64,000 nucleotides of DNA, from the NCBI RefSeq assembly GCF_012844225.1, contig NZ_JABAGQ010000009.1, forward strand, positions 1 through 64,000, read 5' to 3'. The stretch's first letter is position 1. Every line of letters begins with the position of its first letter. This document shows, in pieces, positions 58,791-64,000 of this stretch. Source of the DNA: Rhodococcus sp. 105337 (GTDB lineage Bacteria; Actinomycetota; Actinomycetes; Mycobacteriales; Mycobacteriaceae). The notes under the pieces were generated by a model, which worked only from the letters and a program-made list of their open reading frames with translations, did not search any database and was not told where the DNA came from. A program made the position numbers and the translations under genes.

Positions 58791-59779
58791 CAGGCGCTGT
58801 AGGCGGCGACCACCTCGGGGTGGTCCATGCAGGCGGTCGCGCCTTCCGCAACGCAGGTGAGAGGACGCTCCGCGGCCTTCACGGGAAGGCCGAAGGCTTC
58901 TTCGAGCAGTTGCGGCAGACCGCGAAGCATCGATCCACCACCGATCGCCAGCATGCCTTCGGCCATCACGTCACCGATGGCCCGCGCCGGAAGGTCGTCG
59001 AGGCACGCGGAAAGCGTCTGCACGATGCTCGTCATCGTGGGCCGCACCGCATCCATGATCTCCTCGGTTTCGAGAGTAACCAGCCGGACCCGGCCGGTCG
59101 CGGCGTCGCGGCCCTCCACCACGAGCGGCTGTTCCTCGGCGACCTCGGGCGCTCCCACCTTGGCCCGCTCCGCGGTGAATTCGCCGACGACGAGTTCGTG
59201 TTCCGCGCGCAGGTAGCGGAGTATCGCCCTGTTCAAGTCGTTTCCCGCAATTCGGCAACTGCGGTGCGACAGGACACCGCCGTAACAGAGTGCAGTGACT
59301 TCCGAAGTGCCGCCGCCGATATCGACGACGAGATGGGTCGACGGCTCGAGCGGGTTGAGACCGCAACCGAGCGCGCCGGCCACCGGTTCCGGCACCAGAC
59401 CGACCTTCCGAAGACCCGCCTCGTGTGCGACTTCGAACATCGCGCGACGCTCGAGCGGGGTCGCGCCGGCGGGAACCGCGACGACACCCGTCGGCCGTGT
59501 ACCGAACCGGCGGCGGGGGGCGGCCCGCTCGAGAACGGCACTGACGAACGTCCGAGCCGTCCCGAGATCCACGATGACACCGTCACGTATCGGGTGAATC
59601 GCCGTGATTCCGGAGGGAATGCGGTCGACGAGGTCACTCGCGTCATGGCCGATCGTGAGCGCTTTGTGGGGTTCCCTCGTCCGAACCATCAACAGCGACG
59701 GTTCGTTCAGGACTATGCCGTCTTCGGGAGTGCCGACGACAGTGTTGGCTGTTCCGAGATCGATACCGAATCCACGCAC
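58790..59779 (-). CDS. mreB: MreB-like actin homologue
   Basis: 329 residues from the GTG at 59779, which follows GGAGG by 5 bp; a GTG at 59800 lacks such a site. Actin-fold motifs are intact: phosphate-1 'GIDLGTANT' near residues 4-12, phosphate-2 'VVDIGGGTSEV', and adenosine-binding 'AIGGGSMLRGLP'. The length is close to standard MreB (about 335-345). MreB normally scaffolds lateral wall synthesis with RodA and PBP2. Here it is convergent with a RodA-PBP fusion, 37 bp apart. Tip-growing mycolate actinomycetes usually lack MreB, so a paralogue with another role, for example in spore-like or storage cells, is possible. Ordinary MreB membrane-binding features are not obvious. Confidence 0.87.
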   Translation of the reverse strand: MRGFGIDLGTANTVVGTPEDGIVLNEPSLLMVRTREPHKALTIGHDASDLVDRIPSGITAIHPIRDGVIVDLGTARTFVSAVLERAAPRRRFGTRPTGVVAVPAGATPLERRAMFEVAHEAGLRKVGLVPEPVAGALGCGLNPLEPSTHLVVDIGGGTSEVTALCYGGVLSHRSCRIAGNDLNRAILRYLRAEHELVVGEFTAERAKVGAPEVAEEQPLVVEGRDAATGRVRLVTLETEEIMDAVRPTMTSIVQTLSACLDDLPARAIGDVMAEGMLAIGGGSMLRGLPQLLEEAFGLPVKAAERPLTCVAEGATACMDHPEVVAAYSA

Positions 59780-59984
59780 GTCGGCCTCCGAGCGGATCAC
59801 CCGCGAGAGTGTTCAGATGGTGTTCAACGGCATCCGAAGATGTCGAATAGACCAAGGTTACCGCTGTCGAATTCGCCTCGGCGCGTTGTTCGCCGGAATG
59901 GGTGACATGGACTCTCGTAGAGCGTCCCGCTCGTCGTGGATGACCGGATACGGGGATGCGCACCCCTGCCTTCGGGGGGGTCGG

Positions 59985-60536
59985 CTACTTCTCGTCGGGA
60001 GCGACGGGCGGGGGAGTGGGAATCACCGCGGTGGTCAGATCGACGCGCATTCGGTCGCCGCCTGCATCCGTTCGGTAGGGGGCAAGGATCTCGCCGAGTC
60101 GCGCCTGGATTTCCGCAAGATCGTCGGTGGTGACGTAGAGCGGAGTGGTTCCGAAACCCAGATAGTGCCGGAGCTGTCGATCGTCGTTCTCGACGAACGA
60201 GTCGAAACTCTTGCCGAGTGATCCGAGGAAGGCGAGAAAGGCATTCCGTAGTTCGGCTTCGTCCATGGCGGCGAGCTCGTCGTGTCCGACATGGGCCATA
60301 CGCTCGCCGAGCGCGAGGGTGCGTTCGATGGTGCCGCGTACGCGGCGTTCGTCGACGACGGTAACGATCTCGGCGTCGATCAGGGCCGCGATGTGCCGAT
60401 AGAGCGTGGCCTGGGTGACGTCGGGGAGCTCGGCCCGGAGTTGTGCGGTGGTCAGCCGGCGCCCGCCGAGTTGCTGCACGATCCGCAGGCGAACGGGATG
60501 CAGCACCACCTCGGCAATCGGTGAGGTCTTTCCCAT
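59985..60536 (-). CDS. Winged-helix (ArsR/PadR-like) transcriptional regulator
   Basis: 183 residues from the ATG at 60536, preceded by GAAGGG; a GTG two codons upstream is an alternative. Residues about 8-85 form a winged helix-turn-helix ('HPVRLRIVQQL', 'TQATLYRHIAALIDAEIVTVVDE'). The C-terminal half is helical with Leu-rich and acidic segments and ends in a Pro-rich tail; it likely serves dimerisation or ligand binding. It is divergent from the small gene at 60619 across a perfect palindrome, so it probably autoregulates and controls that gene. Ligand unknown. Confidence 0.8.
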   Translation of the reverse strand: MGKTSPIAEVVLHPVRLRIVQQLGGRRLTTAQLRAELPDVTQATLYRHIAALIDAEIVTVVDERRVRGTIERTLALGERMAHVGHDELAAMDEAELRNAFLAFLGSLGKSFDSFVENDDRQLRHYLGFGTTPLYVTTDDLAEIQARLGEILAPYRTDAGGDRMRVDLTTAVIPTPPPVAPDEK

Positions 60537-60554
60537 CGGCACCCTTCCCGCATT

Positions 60555-60571
60555 ATTATCAGTCTGATAAT
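60555..60571. promoter_or_regulatory. Perfect 17-bp palindromic operator
   Basis: ATTATCAG-T-CTGATAAT is a perfect 8-bp inverted repeat about one base, AT-rich in a GC-rich genome. It lies 18 bp before the regulator's start and 47 bp before the divergent gene. Each arm contains TGATAAT, close to a -10 box, so a repressor bound here would block both promoters. It is the expected operator of the adjacent winged-helix protein. Confidence 0.75.
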
Positions 60572-60618
60572 GTTCTCAGTACTACATCGAGCTTACCGTC
60601 GACGGGAGACCTGACGTT

Positions 60619-60978
60619 ATGGCGACATCGACCATTCGAGACAACGCCCTTCATCTCTCGTTCTCCTGGTGGGAGGCGATCATGGTCCACCGGAGCACGA
60701 TGGAGGTGCCGTTGTCGGAGATCTCGAGCGTCGAGGTTCTGCCGGGCTGGACGTCCGAAATACTCGGCATCAGATCGGGATTGGTGATCTCCGGATATCT
60801 CAAAGTGGGCACCTTCCGGCATCCGCGCGGCACACGGCGCCTGGTCGCGATGAAGCGCGGATATCCGGTGCTGCGCATCGGGGTGCGCCGGGCCGGCACC
60901 GAGTTCGACGAGCTTCTACTGAGTTCTCCGAATGCGTACGCACTCGCGAACGCCGTGGACCCGGCCGGGGCTCACTGA
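60619..60978 (+). CDS. Small uncharacterised protein, probable regulator target
   Basis: 119 residues from an ATG at 60619. It is beta-rich by eye ('LHLSFSWWEAI', 'VPLSEISSVEVLPGW', 'PVLRIGVRRAGTEFDELLLSS') with a C-terminal helix, a pattern seen in bacterial PH-like domains. There is no signal peptide or membrane segment. It is expressed divergently from the winged-helix gene across the palindromic operator, so it is likely the regulator's target. No specific function can be given. Confidence 0.7.
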   Translation: MATSTIRDNALHLSFSWWEAIMVHRSTMEVPLSEISSVEVLPGWTSEILGIRSGLVISGYLKVGTFRHPRGTRRLVAMKRGYPVLRIGVRRAGTEFDELLLSSPNAYALANAVDPAGAH

Positions 60979-61189
60979 CCACCGACGCTGTCCGGCTCAG
61001 CCGGCGAGTTCGGCGAGTCATACCGGCGCTGCCCTGCATCCAGACCGTCGAGTCCGGGGGATTTTCTAGGGGCCGATTTCCGGGTCTTCCCCGATGTTCG
61101 AGGTGGCGTTCAGGCGGTTGACTGGGCGAAGGGATTCGGGTGCTGCATCCGAATGCTTGCCATCTCGAGACGGTGATCGGAATGTTGCC

Positions 61190-62173
61190 ATGAATCTGAC
61201 TGCGCAATCCCGGGGCGCGGACCGGGTGTTGCCGCTCCGGCGCTGGATATGCGTCGCCACCGTCGTGTCGTGCCTGCCCTACCTGCTCCTGAAGATTGCC
61301 TGGATCTTCGGCTGGACGATCGGTGTCGACGACGCCGAGTTCGCCGACACCATGCGGGTCGCCAACATCGCGACGGCGGGTATGGAACTGACCGCGATCC
61401 TGATCGCGGTCGGGTTGGTTGCGCCGTGGGGAAAGTGAATCCCCGCCGTCCTCCTTGCTTTCCCGATGTGGGTCGCGACCGGACTGCTCGTCCCCGTCGC
61501 GGTGGGGTCGGTTCTGGGCGGCGCCATTCAGGTCGTCACGGGCGGCGGAAACGCGTACAGCGGCAACGACGCCATGGAGGGGTGGGTGTTCGCTGTCGTG
61601 TACGGAGGCTTCGCGACGCAGGCTGTTCTCCTGCTCGCCGGATTCGTTCTCTACGCGCGGGACAGGTGGCACGTGGTGGTCGACGGTGGCGCCGACAACG
61701 GCGGAGGACGAACCGGCCGACTACAGAACCACCTCGGTGCCGTATTCGTCGCTGCCGCTGTGATATTCACCGGACAGCAGCTGGTGTGGGCGGTGTGGGG
61801 GAGTGCGGTGTTTTCGGACCTGACGACCGCGCAACGAGTATTCCTCGTCGTAGGAGCGTCGGCGGCTGCCGCAGGTGCCGCGGCTGCGACGGGTCTGCTC
61901 AGGGGAAAGCGGCTTACGCCGGCTCGTCTCGTGTTGCTCTGGCTGGGCACCGCAGTAACCTTCACCAGCGCATTGAAGGACACGGTGACGTACCTCGCCC
62001 TCGACACCGAAGCCTCGGGAGGGTCGGCACGCGACCCCGGTAACGGCGCACTCACCCTGCTCGTACTCCTGGGTTCCTTGGCTGGTGCCATCGGAGTAGC
62101 GATGCGACTCGCTGAAGAATCCGCGGGCAGCGAACCCACGAGGAACGCGCCGCTGTCGCTGCCTCTTGCGTAA
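61190..62173 (+). pseudogene. Polytopic membrane protein interrupted by an in-frame TGA
   Basis: A single frame from the ATG at 61190 to the stop at 62173 is broken only by TGA at 61436-61438. Hydrophobic segments occur on both sides: two before the stop ('VATVVSCLPYLLLKIAWIF', 'GMELTAILIAVGLV') and about six after it, starting 'AVLLAFPMWVATGLLVPVAV'. Reading continues without a frameshift, so a CGA-to-TGA change is the simplest explanation. The 3' part from ATG 61466 could in principle be made alone. No family recognised; the intact form would have about 327 residues. Confidence 0.7.
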
Positions 62174-62227
62174 CGGGCACCTGGGCGGCTTAACTTCGTG
62201 GACCGTCGTCCGGGGGAAGGCCACTCG

Positions 62228-63343
62228 ATGAAGTTCAGCCGGTATGCAGGGGCACTGATCGCTGCGGTGATGATGACGGCGACGGCACCCGTCGCCTATG
62301 CCGGGCCCTTCGCTCTCCCGGACCTGGTCGGTCCCTACCCGTCCGATCTCCCCGCGCGCGTCAACTACATCTCCGTGCTGGACGGGTTCACCGAACTTCG
62401 CGAGAGTCGTCCCGACGTTGTGCAGCAGAACCTCGGTACCGCCGTGGCGATCAACAATGCGGCGTCGCCCGTAGAGCAGCAGCGCGCGTTGTTCGACAGT
62501 CACTACGACCGGCTGCTGTCGTTGTCGGATGGGTTCGGCCACGGCCTGGGCGAAGCGTTCCGCGTCGCGCTCGACGAGGGACGTCTACCGAAGACCGAGA
62601 CTTTGCTCGGAGGAGACCTCGCTCGGGCCGGCGGCATCGCCAATTCGACGCTCCTGGAAAAGCAGCACTGGAACAACCCGCGGCCGTTCGAGGCGGCACC
62701 CGAGCGGATCCACTACTACTTCGGCGACGGAACCGGCGGCGCTGCCGACCCCTATGCAGAAGTGTTCGGTACCAGTTCGTACCCTTCGGGTCATACGGCG
62801 CAGGCGTATTGGAAGGGAATCCTGCTGGCGGACATGCTTCCTGAGCTTGCTCCGCAGATTCTCGCCCGCGCCTCGGAGGTGGGGAACAGCCGCATCGTGT
62901 TGGGTGTGCACTACCCGCTCGACGTGATGGGCGCGCGCATCATGGGCCAGGCCGCAGCGGCCGACCGGCTGAACGACCCGGCGTTCGTCCGTCTCGTCGA
63001 CGAAGCGAAGGCCGAACTCCGGTCGGAACTCGAACGGTCTGTGGGTGCACCCCTGGCCGACTACATCGAGTCCGACCTCCGGTATCGCTCACTCGATGCG
63101 GCGCGCGGCGAATACCGGAACCGGTTGACCTACGGGTTCGAGCCGGTCGATCCGGCGATAGTGAACGACATTCCCGCGGACGCCGCGGTGCTGTTGCGGA
63201 GCGTCGCGCCCCATCTCACGGACGAGGAGCGCCTCGGCGTGCTCCGGGACACCGCGCTACCTGCGGGATACCCACTCGATCGCGCCGGCTCCGACGGCGG
63301 GTGGCTACGCATCGATCTCGCTGCCGCGTACGCGACTGTGTAG
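62228..63343 (+). CDS. Secreted PAP2-family (class A acid-phosphatase-like) phosphatase
   Basis: 371 residues from the ATG at 62228. Residues 1-25 are a clear Sec signal peptide ending 'APVAYA'. The PAP2 signature is present: 'SSYPSGHTAQAYW' (the PSGH motif) near residues 185-197 and 'GVHYPLDVMGARIMG' (the SRxxxxxHxxxD equivalent) near 227-241, supplying the catalytic His and Asp. The N-terminal motif lies in 'KQHWNNPRPF'. The enzyme should hydrolyse phosphomonoesters outside the membrane. Long hydrophilic C-terminus, about 120 residues beyond the core. It stands alone between the broken membrane gene and the rhodanese. Confidence 0.87.
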   Translation: MKFSRYAGALIAAVMMTATAPVAYAGPFALPDLVGPYPSDLPARVNYISVLDGFTELRESRPDVVQQNLGTAVAINNAASPVEQQRALFDSHYDRLLSLSDGFGHGLGEAFRVALDEGRLPKTETLLGGDLARAGGIANSTLLEKQHWNNPRPFEAAPERIHYYFGDGTGGAADPYAEVFGTSSYPSGHTAQAYWKGILLADMLPELAPQILARASEVGNSRIVLGVHYPLDVMGARIMGQAAAADRLNDPAFVRLVDEAKAELRSELERSVGAPLADYIESDLRYRSLDAARGEYRNRLTYGFEPVDPAIVNDIPADAAVLLRSVAPHLTDEERLGVLRDTALPAGYPLDRAGSDGGWLRIDLAAAYATV

Positions 63344-63431
63344 GAGCCTCGCCGCGTACGATTTGGTGGTTCGGACCTCGCGCGCCGGGGTCGAGGCCAG
63401 CACTGCCGTGGGACGGCAGAAGGAGTGCTCC

Positions 63432-64000
63432 ATGAGCGACCCGACACCCCAGTCCGTCACTCCCGAGTGGTTGCACGAGCACCTCGACGACGAAGACCTC
63501 GTCATCGTCGACGCCACGACACACCTGAGCATGCCGCCGGACGGGTCGGTGCACATCGAGCCCGGTCTCGACACGTACGCCGAGGCGCACATCCCGGGGG
63601 CGGTTTACGCCGACCTGTTCACCGACTTTTCCGACCATCAAGCGCCGCAACCGTTTACCGCTGTGTCGTCGGACCGGTTCGCGATCGCGGCGGGTGCGGT
63701 GGGTATCGGGGACGGACGACGGGTGGTGATCTACGACCAGTCGAGCGGAATCTGGGCCGCCCGATTGTGGTGGCAGTTGCGGCTCGAAGGATTCGACGAC
63801 GCGGCAGTCCTCGACGGCGGCCTCCCCGCGTGGCGTGCCGCGGGGTATCCCGTTTCGGAAGAGCAGGTGATTCCGCACGCCGCGACCTTTACGGCGCATC
63901 GTCGTCCGGACTTGCTGACGTCGACGCAGGACGTTCTGGGCGCTCTCGACGACCCCCACACCCTCATCATCAACGCTCTCGACCCGGCGACCTACCGAGG
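63432..64000 (+). CDS. Rhodanese-type sulfurtransferase, 3' end beyond the window
   Basis: The first 189 residues of a thiosulfate/3-mercaptopyruvate sulfurtransferase, starting at ATG 63432 after an AAGGAG ribosome-binding site. It shows the first rhodanese domain: 'VSPEWLHEHLDDEDLVIVDAT'-type start, 'YAEAHIPGAVYAD', 'VVIYDQSSGIWAARLWWQLR' and 'VLDGGLPAWRAAGYPV'. The second domain begins ('LLTSTQDVLGAL') at the edge, so the catalytic Cys of the second domain is not seen. Two-domain proteins of this family transfer sulfur to thiols or cyanide in the cytoplasm. Confidence 0.9.
   Translation, partial: MSDPTPQSVTPEWLHEHLDDEDLVIVDATTHLSMPPDGSVHIEPGLDTYAEAHIPGAVYADLFTDFSDHQAPQPFTAVSSDRFAIAAGAVGIGDGRRVVIYDQSSGIWAARLWWQLRLEGFDDAAVLDGGLPAWRAAGYPVSEEQVIPHAATFTAHRRPDLLTSTQDVLGALDDPHTLIINALDPATYR

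Noticed and set aside
1-64000. CRISPR array, prophage structural genes, transposases or integrases
   Set aside because: No regularly spaced repeats and no recognisable phage or mobility protein were found on either strand.

Overview
The window is high-GC actinobacterial DNA with dense, often overlapping genes and frequent GTG starts. A rhodanese, a secreted PAP2 phosphatase and WXG-type small proteins fit a mycolic-acid actinomycete such as Rhodococcus or a relative. That placement is inferred; there is no rRNA or other taxonomic marker here. Roughly 50 kb of the 64 kb is an anti-phage or anti-foreign-DNA island. No transposase, integrase, CRISPR array or complete tRNA was seen.

Region 1 (1-24.1 kb, minus strand) is one nearly uninterrupted polycistron. 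It runs pglW - pglX - pglY - pglZ - brxD - brxHI, a complete type 2 BREX (Pgl) set. It continues through 1-4 bp overlaps into two GIY-YIG genes (the first with two GIY-YIG motifs) and an McrB/McrC-like pair. McrB carries a ScoMcrA-like head and an EVE-like reader. McrC appears frameshifted near the left edge. A PD-(D/E)XK-DUF2075 helicase gene lies upstream of pglW on the same strand. BREX marks self DNA and blocks unmodified phage, while McrBC and EVE-type systems attack modified DNA, so the two halves would be complementary.

Region 2 (24.1-31.6 kb) separates the two defence blocks. It holds a decayed secreted-protein gene disrupted by an exact 10-bp tandem duplication, a tRNA-like fragment, a four-gene translationally coupled operon resembling type VII secretion cargo, and a TerD / DUF475 (TerC-like) / TerD stress cluster with hairpins after two of its genes.

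Region 3 (32.1-54.1 kb) is a second defence block. On the plus strand a compact set encodes a giant SF1 helicase with a Vsr-like nuclease, an SF2 helicase ending in a sigma-70 region 4-like helix-turn-helix, a protein with a RAMA-like C-terminus, and an HNH nuclease. This is the best candidate for an undescribed system. On the minus strand lie a DUF262/HNH (GmrSD-type) protein with an EVE-like tail coupled to a UvrD-like helicase with a RelE-like N-terminus, a GIY-YIG protein, a GIY-YIG-EVE fusion next to a RAMA-tailed protein, and a coupled HNH pair. A frameshifted uracil-DNA-glycosylase-like gene closes the block. Readers of modified bases (EVE-like, RAMA-like, ScoMcrA-like) recur throughout.

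Region 4 (54.1-64 kb) looks like ordinary chromosome with cell-envelope genes: a membrane-anchored protein, a single-chain RodA(SEDS)-PBP transpeptidase fusion, and a convergent MreB-like gene, which is odd for a tip-growing mycolate actinomycete. Then come a helix-turn-helix regulator divergent from a small gene across a perfect palindromic operator, a membrane-protein gene broken by an in-frame TGA, a secreted PAP2 phosphatase, and the start of a rhodanese sulfurtransferase running off the right edge.
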